Assembly: GCF_007795095.1 (NCBI RefSeq) | Contig: NZ_CP042218.1 | Coordinates: forward strand, 744,001 to 808,000 | From: Luteimonas granuli | GTDB lineage: Bacteria > Pseudomonadota > Gammaproteobacteria > Xanthomonadales > Xanthomonadaceae | Direction of reading: 5' to 3' | Length of the DNA stretch: 64,000 nucleotides | In this document: positions 47,213 to 56,355 of the stretch, piece by piece | How positions within the stretch are numbered: position 1 is the stretch's first letter | How the letters are laid out: every line of letters starts with the position of its first letter | Position numbers and translations under genes: made by a program | The notes under the pieces: generated by a model | Told to the model about the DNA's origin: nothing | Seen by the model: only the letters and a program-made list of their open reading frames with translations | The model's database searches: none

Positions 47213-47761
47213 CCGGCCTGGTCGCGGCGCTCGTCGCCGTCGTCCTCGGAGCCTGGGCCGTGTTCGCCTACAACCGCCTGGTGCGCCTGCGCAACCAGGT
47301 GGCCACCGCCTGGTCCGACATCGACGTGCAGCTGCAGCGCCGCCACGACCTGGTGCCGCAGCTGGTGGCCGCCGTGCGGGGCTACGCGACGCACGAAGCG
47401 GCCACGCTCGAAGCCGTGACCGCGCTGCGCACGCGTGCGCTGGAGCTGCGGGATCCCGGCGAGCTGGGCCGCGTCGAGGCCGAACTCGAGCAGGCGCTGG
47501 GCCGCCTGCTGCTGCTGCGGGAGGCCCTACCCGGACCTGAAGGCCAGCGAGAACTTCGCCCGCCTGCAGGACGATCTGGTCGACGTCGAGGAACACCTGC
47601 AGTACGCGCGCCGCTACTACAACGGCGCCGTCCGGGACCTCAACGACGCCGTGCAGCGCGTGCCCGACGTGCTGGTGGCGCGCAGCTTCGGCTTCGGCGA
47701 AGCCGCCTTCTTCCAGGCCGCCGCCGACAGCCGTGCGGCACCGATGGTGGAGCTGTCGTGA
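47209..47761 (+). pseudogene. LemA family protein broken by a 1-base frameshift
   Basis: LemA-type membrane-anchored helical protein. The first frame gives the N-terminal anchor (LVAALVAVVLGAWAVFAYN), the AWSDIDVQLQRRHDLVPQLV signature and helix 2 up to GRLLLLREA. The expected continuation YPDLKASENFARLQDDLVDV and VPDVLVARSFGFGEAAFF is in the +1 frame and stops at 47761. One base too many in CCC at 47525-47527 explains it, and with CC the protein would be about 183 residues. LemA genes typically precede DUF2207/TPM genes, as here. Confidence 0.88.
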
Positions 47762-49524
47762 CGGGCCGGCGCCGTCCCGCGGCCGTGTTCGGCTGGCTGT
47801 TCGCGGCCGCGATGGTGCTGCTGCCCGGGCTTGCCGCGGCCGACGAACGCATCCTGGCCTACGACAGCATGGTCGAGGTGCGGGCCGACGGCAGTCTCGA
47901 GGTTACCGAACACATCCGCGTGCGCGCGGAAGGGTCCGACATCCGCCGCGGCATCTACCGCGACTTCCCCACCCGCTACCGCGACCGCGACGGCAACCGC
48001 GTCGTCGTCGGCTTCGAGGTCCTGGGCGTCGAGCGCGACGGACGTCCTGAGCCCTGGTTCACCGGATCCGTCTCCAACGGCGTCCGGGTGAACACCGGCA
48101 ACGACGACGTCCTGCCGGTGCCGCTCGAAACCACCTACACCTTGCGCTACCGCACCACGCGGCAGCTCGGTTTCTTCGAAGGCCACGACGAGCTCTACTG
48201 GAACGCGATCGGCCACGGCTGGGCCTTCCCGATCGACAGCGGCAGCGTCGAGGTCCGCCTGCCGACGCCGGTGCCCGCGAACGCGCTGGTCGCGGAGGGC
48301 TATTCGGGCCCGCAGGGCGCGCGGGAGCAGGGATTCGAGGCCACCATCGCCGGGCCCGGCGTCGCGCGCTGGACGCTGGTCCGGCCGCTGCGGCCGCGCG
48401 AGGGCCTGACCATCGTGCTGTCGTTCCCGAAGGGGATCGTGACCCCGCCCTCGCGCGCGGACGAGGCCAGGTGGCTGCTGGCCGACAACCTGTCGCTGGG
48501 CGCGGCGCTGGCCGGCCTGCTGGCGCTGCTGGCGTACTGCCTGAAGCGCTGGCGCGCGGTGGGCCGTGATCCGGAGCCGGGGGTGATCATCGCCCGTTAC
48601 GAGCCGCCGCGCGGAGAGTCGCCGGGCGCGCTGCGCTACATGGCCCGTCGCGGCCACGACCACATCTGCATGTCCGCCGACCTCCTCGCCTGCGCGGTGC
48701 AGGGCGCCCTGCACATCGACCACGACAGAGGCATGCTCGGCGATCGCTGGACCCTGCGCCGCGGCGACGTGCCCGCCGCGGACCTCGCCAACGCCGACCA
48801 GAGGCGCCTGCTCGAAGCGCTGCTGCCGCCTTCGCGTCCGAGCCTGGAGCTGGGCAAGGAGAACGCCCGGCACTTGCTGGAGGCGCGGACCCGCCACGGC
48901 GAGGGCATGAAACGGCGCTTCCAGCCGGCGATGTTCAGCCACAACGGGGGCAGCATCGCGATCGCCTTCGCGATCTTCTTCGTCACGGTGGTGGCGACCC
49001 TGCTGCTGGTGGCCGCCGGCGACGGCGGCGGCATGCCCTGGGCGCTGGCGCCGCTGGGGCTGGCGTTCGCGGTCGCCCTGGCCTTCGCCTTCGCCATCGG
49101 CGCACCGACGCCCGAGGGCCGCCGGCTGCTCGACGAGATCGAAGGCTTCAAACGCTATCTCTCGGTCGCCGAGCAGGACGACCTCGCGCGCCTCGCAGGG
49201 CCGGCCTCCGCGGAACCGCCGCCGCTGGACGCCGCGCGCTTCGAAGCCCTGCTGCCCTACGCGGTGGCGCTGGGAGTCGAGAAGGCCTGGACCGGAAAGT
49301 TCACCGCGGCCGTCGGCACCGCCGCCGCCGCGGCCGCCACCGCCGGCATCGCCTGGTACCACGGCAGCGGCGGCGCCGACATCGGCAGGTTCACCAGCTC
49401 GATCGGCAGCGCGCTGAGTTCGCAGATCGCGTCCTCGTCGACCCCGCCCGGCAGTTCGGCGGGCGGCGGCGGCGGCGGCTTTTCCGGGGGTGGCGGCGGC
49501 GGTGGAGGCGGCGGTGGACGCTGA
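47758..49524 (+). CDS. DUF2207 membrane protein with glycine-rich tail
   Basis: This protein of 588 residues has a signal peptide (AAAMVLLPGLAAA). An extracytoplasmic DUF2207 domain follows (RILAYDSMVEVRADGSLEVT, DIRRGIYRDFPTRYRDRDGN). A helix near residue 250 (LGAALAGLLALLAYCLKRW) leads to a cytoplasmic region and two further helices around 410-450. The chain ends in a Gly/Ser-rich tail (GFSGGGGGGGGGGG). The start GTG 47758 overlaps the lemA stop. LemA plus DUF2207 is a recurrent pair of unknown envelope function. Confidence 0.88.
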   Translation: MTGRRRPAAVFGWLFAAAMVLLPGLAAADERILAYDSMVEVRADGSLEVTEHIRVRAEGSDIRRGIYRDFPTRYRDRDGNRVVVGFEVLGVERDGRPEPWFTGSVSNGVRVNTGNDDVLPVPLETTYTLRYRTTRQLGFFEGHDELYWNAIGHGWAFPIDSGSVEVRLPTPVPANALVAEGYSGPQGAREQGFEATIAGPGVARWTLVRPLRPREGLTIVLSFPKGIVTPPSRADEARWLLADNLSLGAALAGLLALLAYCLKRWRAVGRDPEPGVIIARYEPPRGESPGALRYMARRGHDHICMSADLLACAVQGALHIDHDRGMLGDRWTLRRGDVPAADLANADQRRLLEALLPPSRPSLELGKENARHLLEARTRHGEGMKRRFQPAMFSHNGGSIAIAFAIFFVTVVATLLLVAAGDGGGMPWALAPLGLAFAVALAFAFAIGAPTPEGRRLLDEIEGFKRYLSVAEQDDLARLAGPASAEPPPLDAARFEALLPYAVALGVEKAWTGKFTAAVGTAAAAAATAGIAWYHGSGGADIGRFTSSIGSALSSQIASSSTPPGSSAGGGGGGFSGGGGGGGGGGGR

Positions 49525-51376
49525 GCGCGGCCCGCGTCGCGGCCTGTTCGGCTGGTTCGAGTCGCGCCTGGAGCCGTTCCCGGACGCGCCGCCGCGTCAG
49601 CCGCCGCGCGGCCTGGTGGCCTTCTGCCTGCACTACACCCGCGGCGCCGGCGGCTGGCTTTCGCTCATGGCGCTCACCGGTGCGCTGATCGCGATCGGCG
49701 AACTCGGCCTGTACGTCTACCTCGGCGCACTGGTCGACCGGCTGGGCGAGCACACGCCGGCGAGCTTCCTCGAAGCCGAGGGCACCCGCCTGGCCTGGAT
49801 GGCCCTGCTGGTCGCGGTCGGGCTGCCGCTGCTGGTCTGGCTGGACAACCTGGTCCAGCTGCAGGTGCTGCTGGGCAACTTCCCGATGCGCATCCGCTGG
49901 AACGTGCACCGCTACCTGCTGCGGCAGTCGATGGGCTACTTCCAGGACGAGTTCGCCGGGCGCATCGCCACCAAGCTGATGCAGACCTCCCTGGCGGTGC
50001 GCGAGACGGTGATCAAGCTGATGGACGTGGGCGTCTACGTCAGCGTCTACGTGGTCGGCGCGATGGTGGCGATGGCGGCGACCGACTGGCGGTTGATGCT
50101 GCCCTTCGCCGGCTGGGCGGCGGGCTACGGCGCGCTGATGGTGTATTTCGTGCCGCGCATGGAGCGCGTCTCGCGCGAGCAGGCCGACGCGCGCTCGGAC
50201 ATGACCGGGCGCATCGTCGACAGCTACACCAACATCGCCACGGTGAAGCTGTTCTCGCACTCGCGACGCGAGCAGGCCTATGCCCGCGAGGCGATGGACG
50301 GTTTCCTGGGCACCGTCTACCGGCAGATGCGCCTGGCCACCGGCGTCAGCGCCGGCAACTACGCGCTGAACATGGCGCTGGTGTTCGCGGTCTCGGCGAT
50401 CGGCCTGTGGCTGTGGCGGGGCGATGCGATCAGCGCTGGCGCGGTGGCCGTGGGGGTCGCGCTGGCGCTGCGGCTGGTGGGCATGAGCCAGTGGATCATG
50501 TGGGAGCTGTCGGCGCTGTTCGAGAACGTCGGCACGGTGCAGGACGGCATCAACTCCATCTCGCTGCCGCCCACGGTCGACGACGCGCCGGGCGCGCCGG
50601 AACTGCGGGTGGTGAAGGGCGACATCCGCTTCGAGGGCGTGGCCTTCCACTACGGCAAGGGCTCGGGCGTGATCGAGCGCCTCGACCTGCACGTGCGCCC
50701 GGGCGAGCGCATCGGCGTGATCGGGCGCTCGGGTGCCGGCAAGTCCACCCTGGTCAACCTGCTGCTGCGCTTCCACGACGTCGAAGCCGGCCGGATCCTG
50801 GTCGACGGCGTCGATATCGCCAGCGTGCAGCAGGACTCCCTGCGCGCCTGCATCGGCGTGGTGACCCAGGACACCTCGCTGCTGCACCGCTCCGTGCGCG
50901 AGAACATCCTCTACGGCCGCCCCGACGCCAGCGAGGAGGAGATGGTCGAGGCCGCGCGCCAGGCCGAGGCCCACGACTTCATCCTCGAACTCTCCGACGC
51001 CGCCGGCCGCCGCGGCTACGACGCCCAGGTCGGCGAGCGCGGGGTGAAGCTGTCCGGCGGCCAGCGCCAGCGCATCGCGATCGCCCGCGTGCTGCTGAAG
51101 GACGCACCGATCCTGGTGCTGGACGAGGCCACCTCGGCGCTGGACTCCGAGGTCGAGGCCGCGATCCAGGGCAACCTCTACCGGCTGATGGAAGGCAAGA
51201 CCGTGATCGCCATCGCCCACCGCCTGTCGACGATCGCGGCGATGGACCGGCTGGTGGTGATGGACCAGGGCGCGATCGTCGAACAGGGCACGCACGGGGA
51301 GCTTGTGGCCCGCGGCGGCATCTACGCCCAGCTGTGGCGGCACCAGTCCGGCGGCTTCCTCGCCGAGGTGCCGTGA
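49514..51376 (+). CDS. ABC exporter, fused membrane and ATPase domains
   Basis: This 620-residue half-transporter has a six-helix exporter domain (residues about 40-330; ELGLYVYLGALVDRLGEH, GRIVDSYTNIATVKLFSH) fused to an ATPase with Walker A GRSGAGKST, Q-loop GVVTQDTSLLHRSVRENI, signature LSGGQRQRIAIARVLLKD and Walker B ILVLDEATSALD. It resembles multidrug/lipid exporters and acts as a homodimer. The GTG at 49514 overlaps the DUF2207 stop by 11 bases, and another GTG at 49490 is possible. It is probably co-transcribed with the genes from 46985 onward. Confidence 0.92.
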   Translation: MDAERGPRRGLFGWFESRLEPFPDAPPRQPPRGLVAFCLHYTRGAGGWLSLMALTGALIAIGELGLYVYLGALVDRLGEHTPASFLEAEGTRLAWMALLVAVGLPLLVWLDNLVQLQVLLGNFPMRIRWNVHRYLLRQSMGYFQDEFAGRIATKLMQTSLAVRETVIKLMDVGVYVSVYVVGAMVAMAATDWRLMLPFAGWAAGYGALMVYFVPRMERVSREQADARSDMTGRIVDSYTNIATVKLFSHSRREQAYAREAMDGFLGTVYRQMRLATGVSAGNYALNMALVFAVSAIGLWLWRGDAISAGAVAVGVALALRLVGMSQWIMWELSALFENVGTVQDGINSISLPPTVDDAPGAPELRVVKGDIRFEGVAFHYGKGSGVIERLDLHVRPGERIGVIGRSGAGKSTLVNLLLRFHDVEAGRILVDGVDIASVQQDSLRACIGVVTQDTSLLHRSVRENILYGRPDASEEEMVEAARQAEAHDFILELSDAAGRRGYDAQVGERGVKLSGGQRQRIAIARVLLKDAPILVLDEATSALDSEVEAAIQGNLYRLMEGKTVIAIAHRLSTIAAMDRLVVMDQGAIVEQGTHGELVARGGIYAQLWRHQSGGFLAEVP

Positions 51377-51393
51377 TCCGTGATCCGTGATCC

Positions 51394-51546
51394 GGGATCC
51401 GGAACTCGGGATTCGGGATCGCGGCCTCCTGTGGGAGCAGCTACAGCTGCGACCGGCCCATCACTCCGGCGACCCGCCGGTCGCAGCTGTAGCTGCTCCT
51501 ACGGAGGGTTTTTTACCGATCCCGAGTCCCGATTCCCGGACTCCGG
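51394..51546. repeat. Nested inverted repeat with a REP pair at its core
   Basis: The outer arms GATCCGGAACTCGGGATTCG (from 51397) and CGATCCCGAGTCCCGATTCC (from 51517) pair imperfectly. Inside them, TGTGGGAGCAGCTACAGCTG (51430) pairs with TCGCAGCTGTAGCTGCTCCT (51481). GTGATCC tandem words precede the left arm at 51373-51393. The structure follows the ABC-transporter stop and invades the 3' end of the convergent lipoprotein gene. Confidence 0.88.
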
Positions 51547-52639
51547 CCCCCGCGCTGTCCGGGCGCTCCTCGGCCGGCGGTTCGTCCGCGGGCGCCCGGC
51601 GCTGGAAGAAGGCGCTGCGCACCGCATCGAACTCGCTCATGGGACTGTCGTCCGGGCAGGTTCCGTCCGGGAAACCGTATTCCTCGCGCAGCGCGAGGCC
51701 GCAGTCGTTGAGTTCCTCGAGCTCGCGGTCGGGCACCTTGCACTGGCGGTCGAAGCTGCGCTGGAACGCGTCGCGCCGGCGGACGAAGTCCTCGCCGCAC
51801 TTGCGCATCAGCTGCAGGCGGTCGAGGTCGTCCTGCGCAGGGTTCGTGCCGTCCAGACCGTACTCCAGCAGTTCGTCGGGCGTCAGCAGGCGCAGGTTGC
51901 GGTTGGGCACCGCCATCATCATGTCGGCCACCGCGACCGCCACGCCGTTGCGGGCGAGGTATTCCTTCACCCGGCCGTAGACCGCCTGGAGTTCTTCGTT
52001 GAGCTGCGCGCGCGAGGTCGCCGTGGAGCTCATGCGGATGATGCGGTGGATGCCCACCGGCCCCGAGATCATGCGCACGTCGCCGGCGCCGAGGATCAGC
52101 ACGCAGGCGCTGTGGCAGCTCGCGCCCTCCCGCACCCAGATGGTCCAGCCCGAGGCGCCGATGGCGTCGCCGGCGCGGATCGCGTCCTCCACCTGGCCGC
52201 CGGTGGAGTCGATGTCGAGCACGCGCTTGCCGATCTCCATCCGGTCGGCGATGGCCGAGACGCGCTCAACCAGTGCGGTGAAGCCGGCGTTGATCTTGCC
52301 CTGGTAGCGCAGGCGCACCAGGCCGACCTCCTGGCAGGGCCTGATGGCGTCGGCGACGCTCATGAAGGAGAGGTGGGCCAGCGCTTCGCCGTCGCCCTGG
52401 TTGGCGTAGTCGAGTTCGCAGCTGACCATGGCGACGCCATCGGCAAGGGCAGCCTCCGGCCAGTCGGTGCCCTTGCGAACGTCGTAGGGCTTCGGCGCCG
52501 GTTCCACCGGAGTACTGATGAACTCGCCCATGCCGTTGGCTTCCGCGACCGCTTCCGCTGCAGCCGGAGCATCCGGCTGCGGCGCCCCGCATCCGGCGAG
52601 CAGGGCACACAGGGCGATGGCGCGGAACGGGATCGACAT
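51461..52639 (-). CDS. ClpP/SppA-fold periplasmic lipoprotein
   Basis: This protein of 392 residues has a signal peptide ending in the lipobox LLAGC. A domain resembling the COG3904-type ClpP-like fold follows: VLDIDSTGGQVEDAIRAGDA forms the oxyanion loop, SCHSACVLILGAGDVR carries the probable nucleophile Ser, and PVGIHRIIRMSSTATSR carries a His. An extended C-terminal region follows (LNDCGLALREEYGFPDG). The final ~18 residues (GKKPSVGAATAATGGSPE) are encoded by the REP-containing inverted repeat and are not native to the family. The protease role is inferred from fold. Confidence 0.78.
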   Translation of the reverse strand: MSIPFRAIALCALLAGCGAPQPDAPAAAEAVAEANGMGEFISTPVEPAPKPYDVRKGTDWPEAALADGVAMVSCELDYANQGDGEALAHLSFMSVADAIRPCQEVGLVRLRYQGKINAGFTALVERVSAIADRMEIGKRVLDIDSTGGQVEDAIRAGDAIGASGWTIWVREGASCHSACVLILGAGDVRMISGPVGIHRIIRMSSTATSRAQLNEELQAVYGRVKEYLARNGVAVAVADMMMAVPNRNLRLLTPDELLEYGLDGTNPAQDDLDRLQLMRKCGEDFVRRRDAFQRSFDRQCKVPDRELEELNDCGLALREEYGFPDGTCPDDSPMSEFDAVRSAFFQRRAPADEPPAEERPDSAGAGVRESGLGIGKKPSVGAATAATGGSPE

Positions 52640-52721
52640 TCGAGGGAGGGCGGCACGGGGATGCTCCAGTCTAGGGCCTGCCCGTGCGCGCGGAAGAACG
52701 CGGGATGAACCCGCCTGCGCT

Positions 52722-55700
52722 TCAGCGGAAATCGCGGGACTCGGCGTGCAGGCCGCCCAGCAGGGACGACAGGTCCTCGAGGTCGCCGGCGATCAGGTGC
52801 TCCACGCCATCGACGCGCTCCCAGCGCCCGCGCACCGCCAGCAGGGTCGAGCCCAGGAGCGCCTTGCGCCGGCGCTCGGCCACGCGCGGCCAGACCACCA
52901 CGTTCACCATGCCCTGCTCGTCCTCCAGGGTGACGAAGATGGTGCCGCTGGCGGTCTGCGGCTTCTGGCGCTGGGTGACGATGCCGGCCACGGCCACGTG
53001 GCTGCCATGGCGGCGGCCGTGCAGGTCGCGCGAGGCCAGCAGGCGGCGCGCCTGCAACTGCCCGCGCAGCAGCGCCAGTGGATGCGCGCGCAGGCTCAGG
53101 CCCAGCGCGCGGTAGTCGGACAGCACGTCCTCGCCCGTCGTCGGCGCCGGCAGCGCGACGGCCTCTTCGTCCGGGCTGCCGGGCAGCAGGGGCCGCTGGC
53201 GCTCGATGCCGGCGACCTGCCAGCGTGCGTCGTGGCGGTGGCCGGCGAGCGATTCGAGCGCGCCGGCCTCGGCCAGCGCCGTCCGCGCCCTGTCATCCAG
53301 GCCGGCGCGGCGGCAGAGGTCGGCGACGTCGCGGAAGGGGCGCTGCGCGCGCGCGGCCACGATGGCTTCGCCCACGGCCGGGGAAAGGCCGGCGACCTGA
53401 CGGAGGCCGAGGCGGATGGCGGCGTGGGAGCCGCCATGGCCGCGATCCGCACGATCACTGTGGGAGCGGCCATAACCGCGATACGCGACTTCCGCGAAAC
53501 CCCGATCGCGGCTGTAGCCGCTCCTGCAGGGTGGAGGCGGGGCTTCGACCAGGGTGTTGTCCCAGTCGCTGTGGATGACATCCACCGGCAGCACCTCCAC
53601 GCCCGGGCGCGCGCCCCTGCCACGGCGCGCGTCCTGCACGATCTGGCTGGGCGAATAGAAGCCCATCGGCTGCGAGTTCAGCAGCGCGCAGGCGAACGCC
53701 GCCGGCTCGTGCCGCTTCAGCCAGCAGCTGGCGTAGACCAGTCCGGCGAACGAGGCCGCATGGCTCTGCGGGAAGCCGTAGGAACCGAAACCCTTGATCT
53801 GCTCGAAGATCTGGTCGATGAACTCCGACGCGTAGCCCTTGCCTTCCATCAGTTCGCGGATCCGCAGCCGGTGCGGCTCCATGTCGCCGCCGTGGCGCCA
53901 GGCGGCCATCGAGCGGCGCAGCCCGTCCGCCTCCTCGGGCGAATAGCCGGCATGGATCACCAGTTCCATCACCTGCTCCTGGAACAGCGGCACGCCCAGG
54001 GTGGGCCCGAGGATCTCCTCGATCCCCGCGGACGGATAGGCCACCGGCTCCTGGCCCATGCGGCGACGCAGGTAGGGATGCACCATGCCGCCCTGGATCG
54101 GCCCCGGGCGCACGATCGCCACTTCCACCACCAGGTCGTAGAAGGTTCGCGGCTTCAGCCGCGGCAGCATGGTCATCTGCGCCCGCGACTCGATCTGGAA
54201 CACGCCGACGGTGTCGGCGAGCTGGATCATGGCGTAGGTGTCCGGGTCCTCCTTGGGGATCGTCGCCAGCTCCAGGTCGCGGCCGCGGTGCCGGCGCACC
54301 AGGTCCAGCGCCTTGCGGATGCAGGTCAGCATGCCCAGCGCCAGGCAGTCGACCTTGAGCAGGCCCAGCGACTCGAGGTCGTCCTTCTCCCACTGGATCA
54401 CGGTGCGGTCGGCCATGGCCGCGTTCTCCACCGGCACCAAGTTCCACAGCGGCGCGTCCGAGATCACGAAGCCGCCGACGTGCTGCGACAGGTGCCGCGG
54501 CTTGCCGCGCAGCATCGCGGTCACGGCGAGGATGCGGGCGATCAGTGGATTGTCGATGTCGAAGCCGGCGTCGGCCAGGCGCCGCTCCATCGGCGTCTCG
54601 CCGTTGCCCCAGCCGAAGCAGCCGGCCAGCAGCGTGACCTGGTCGGGCGGCAGCCCGAAGGCCCTGGCGACGTCGCGCACCGCGCTTTTTCCGCGATAGC
54701 GGATCACGGTGGCGGCCAGGGCGGCACGCTCGCGGCCGTACTTGGCGTAGACGTACTGCATCACCTCCTCGCGCCGCTCGTGCTCGAAGTCGACGTCGAT
54801 GTCGGGCGGCTCGTTGCGCTCCTTCGACAGGAAGCGCGCCATCAGCAGCCGGCTCTCGGCGGGGTCGACCGAGGTGATGCCGAGCGCGAAGCACACCGCC
54901 GAGTTCGCGGCCGAACCCCGGCCCTGGCAGAGGATGTTCCGGCCGCGGGCGAAGCGGACGATGTCCTCGACGGTGAGGAAGAAGGCCTCGTACTCCAGGT
55001 CCGCGATCAGCGCGAGCTCTTCCTCGATCTGTGCGGCGACCCTGGGCGGCACGCCATCCGGCCAGCGCCTGCGCATGCCGGCCACGGTGAGGCTGCGCAG
55101 ATGGCTGGCGGGGGTTTCGCCCGGCGGCACCAGTTCGGCCGGATAGCTGTACTTCACCTCGGCCATGGAGAAGCGGCAGCGGCGCGCGAGCGCGGCGGCG
55201 TTGTCCAGCAGCGCGCGCGGATGGATGTTGCCCAGGGTGTAGCGGTGGCGCAGGTGGCGTTCGCCGTTGCGGAACAGGTGCGCGCCGGCCCCGGCCAGCG
55301 GCAGGCCGTGGCGGATGGCCACCATCGTGTCCTGCAGCACGCGCTGGCGGCGGGTGGCCATGTGCACGTCCCCGGCGGCGACCGGCGTGAGATCGAGGCG
55401 CTCGGCAAGCGCGAGCAGCCGGGCCAGGCGGGCGGCATCGTCGTCCTCGCGGTGCAGCTCGACGGCGAGGTGGGCGCGGTCGGCGAAGACGCCCCTCAGC
55501 CAGGCGCCCTCCTCCGGATCCGGCTCGCGGCCCGGGAGCCACAGTGCGAACAGCCCATCGCCCGCACCTGCAGGAGCGGCTACAGCCGCGAATGCAGGGT
55601 CCGCAGCCATTCCATGGCACGAACCTGTAGGAGCGGCTATAGCCGCGAATGCCGGATCCGCAGCCATTCCATGGCGGTTTTCGCGGCTGTAGCCGCTCCT

Positions 55701-56327
55701 GCAGGGAACATCCAGTTGGGCTTCGACGTCGGCGCGCGACAGGCGGTACTCCCCTTTCGGCGCGGCCCGGCGCGCGGTGGTGATCAGCCGGCACAGCCGC
55801 GCGTAGCCGACGGCATCCTCGACCAGCAGCACCAGGCGCAGGCCGTCGTCGAGCTCGAACTCGGCGCCGACCACCAGCTTCACGCCGGTGATCTTCGACG
55901 CCTCGTGCGCCCGCACGATACCCGACAGCGAACACTCGTCGGTGATCGCCAGCGCCTCGTAGCCGCACTGCGCGGCGCGGGCGAACAGCTCCTCCGCGCT
56001 GGCCGCGCCGCGAAGGAAGCTGAAGTCGGAGAGACAATGGAGTTCCGCGTACGCCGGCAGCCCAGCGCCCACCTTCCCTGCCCCCGTGGGAGCGGCTATA
56101 GCCGCGATGGCCCTGCATTCCGGATCGCGGCTGTAGCCGCTCCCACAGGAGGTGCTCCCACAGCAGCTGTTCCCGGGGGAGGAATCGTTCGCCGCCTCCA
56201 GCCGCATCGGCAGCTGCATCTGCCGCTGCATCTGCCGCTGCATGCGAACGATGCGCGGCGGACGCGCGCCCGGCGTGTCCGGCACCACGCCCGGCGGCAG
56301 GTCGTCGTGGTCGCCGTCGCGGCTCAT
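52722..56327 (-). CDS. dnaE2: Error-prone DNA polymerase DnaE2 (ImuC) carrying REP-encoded inserts
   Basis: This is the C-family translesion polymerase of the SOS mutasome, with ImuA and ImuB. The PHP domain begins near residue 91 ([20 protein letters not shown]). The catalytic core has [20 protein letters not shown] and [15 protein letters not shown] (about 505-520), and the OB fold is C-terminal. At 1201 residues it is longer than the usual ~1050-1100, partly because REP DNA is translated at about residues 60-81, 209-253 and 934-968 (peptides [15 protein letters not shown]). The ATG at 56327 keeps the Xanthomonad-type N-terminal extension. Confidence 0.93.
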   Translation of the reverse strand: MSRDGDHDDLPPGVVPDTPGARPPRIVRMQRQMQRQMQLPMRLEAANDSSPGNSCCGSTSCGSGYSRDPECRAIAAIAAPTGAGKVGAGLPAYAELHCLSDFSFLRGAASAEELFARAAQCGYEALAITDECSLSGIVRAHEASKITGVKLVVGAEFELDDGLRLVLLVEDAVGYARLCRLITTARRAAPKGEYRLSRADVEAQLDVPCRSGYSRENRHGMAADPAFAAIAAPTGSCHGMAADPAFAAVAAPAGAGDGLFALWLPGREPDPEEGAWLRGVFADRAHLAVELHREDDDAARLARLLALAERLDLTPVAAGDVHMATRRQRVLQDTMVAIRHGLPLAGAGAHLFRNGERHLRHRYTLGNIHPRALLDNAAALARRCRFSMAEVKYSYPAELVPPGETPASHLRSLTVAGMRRRWPDGVPPRVAAQIEEELALIADLEYEAFFLTVEDIVRFARGRNILCQGRGSAANSAVCFALGITSVDPAESRLLMARFLSKERNEPPDIDVDFEHERREEVMQYVYAKYGRERAALAATVIRYRGKSAVRDVARAFGLPPDQVTLLAGCFGWGNGETPMERRLADAGFDIDNPLIARILAVTAMLRGKPRHLSQHVGGFVISDAPLWNLVPVENAAMADRTVIQWEKDDLESLGLLKVDCLALGMLTCIRKALDLVRRHRGRDLELATIPKEDPDTYAMIQLADTVGVFQIESRAQMTMLPRLKPRTFYDLVVEVAIVRPGPIQGGMVHPYLRRRMGQEPVAYPSAGIEEILGPTLGVPLFQEQVMELVIHAGYSPEEADGLRRSMAAWRHGGDMEPHRLRIRELMEGKGYASEFIDQIFEQIKGFGSYGFPQSHAASFAGLVYASCWLKRHEPAAFACALLNSQPMGFYSPSQIVQDARRGRGARPGVEVLPVDVIHSDWDNTLVEAPPPPCRSGYSRDRGFAEVAYRGYGRSHSDRADRGHGGSHAAIRLGLRQVAGLSPAVGEAIVAARAQRPFRDVADLCRRAGLDDRARTALAEAGALESLAGHRHDARWQVAGIERQRPLLPGSPDEEAVALPAPTTGEDVLSDYRALGLSLRAHPLALLRGQLQARRLLASRDLHGRRHGSHVAVAGIVTQRQKPQTASGTIFVTLEDEQGMVNVVVWPRVAERRRKALLGSTLLAVRGRWERVDGVEHLIAGDLEDLSSLLGGLHAESRDFR
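53424..53528. repeat. REP cluster inside dnaE2 (3' region)
   Basis: Three units lie here: GTGGGAGCCGCCATGGCCGC at 53424, TGTGGGAGCGGCCATAACCG at 53459, and the inverted TCGCGGCTGTAGCCGCTCCT at 53506. The reading frame of dnaE2 stays open through all of them, encoding [13 protein letters not shown] and [18 protein letters not shown]. Confidence 0.9.
55569..55703. repeat. REP cluster inside dnaE2 (PHP region) with a 57-bp duplication
   Basis: Units lie at 55569, 55626 and, inverted, 55681. The segment 55569-55625 is repeated almost exactly at 55626-55681, including the spacer word GCAGCCATTCCATGGC, so a 57-bp unit was tandemly duplicated. The dnaE2 frame is open throughout and the protein repeats [16 protein letters not shown] / [16 protein letters not shown]. 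Confidence 0.9.
56085..56147. repeat. REP pair inside dnaE2 (N-terminal extension)
   Basis: CGTGGGAGCGGCTATAGCCG at 56085 and the inverted TCGCGGCTGTAGCCGCTCCC at 56125 are separated by 17 bp. They are translated as [25 protein letters not shown] sequence between the family N-terminal extension and the PHP domain. A GTG at 56072 just after the pair could be an alternative start that would leave the pair untranslated. Confidence 0.88.
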
Positions 56328-56355
56328 GGCAGCTCGCCGTACTGGTCGTCGCGGC

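Noticed and set aside
47209..49524. Single 771-residue LemA-DUF2207 fusion protein
   Set aside because: The middle segment (residues ~107-183) is out-of-frame noise. Both halves are complete only if the +1 base is removed and DUF2207 starts at GTG 47758.
56072..56327. Alternative dnaE2 start at GTG 56072, placing the REP pair outside the gene
   Set aside because: It cannot be excluded, but the stretch after ATG 56327 (MRLEAAND and preceding residues) resembles the N-terminal extension seen in related DnaE2 proteins, so the longer form is preferred.
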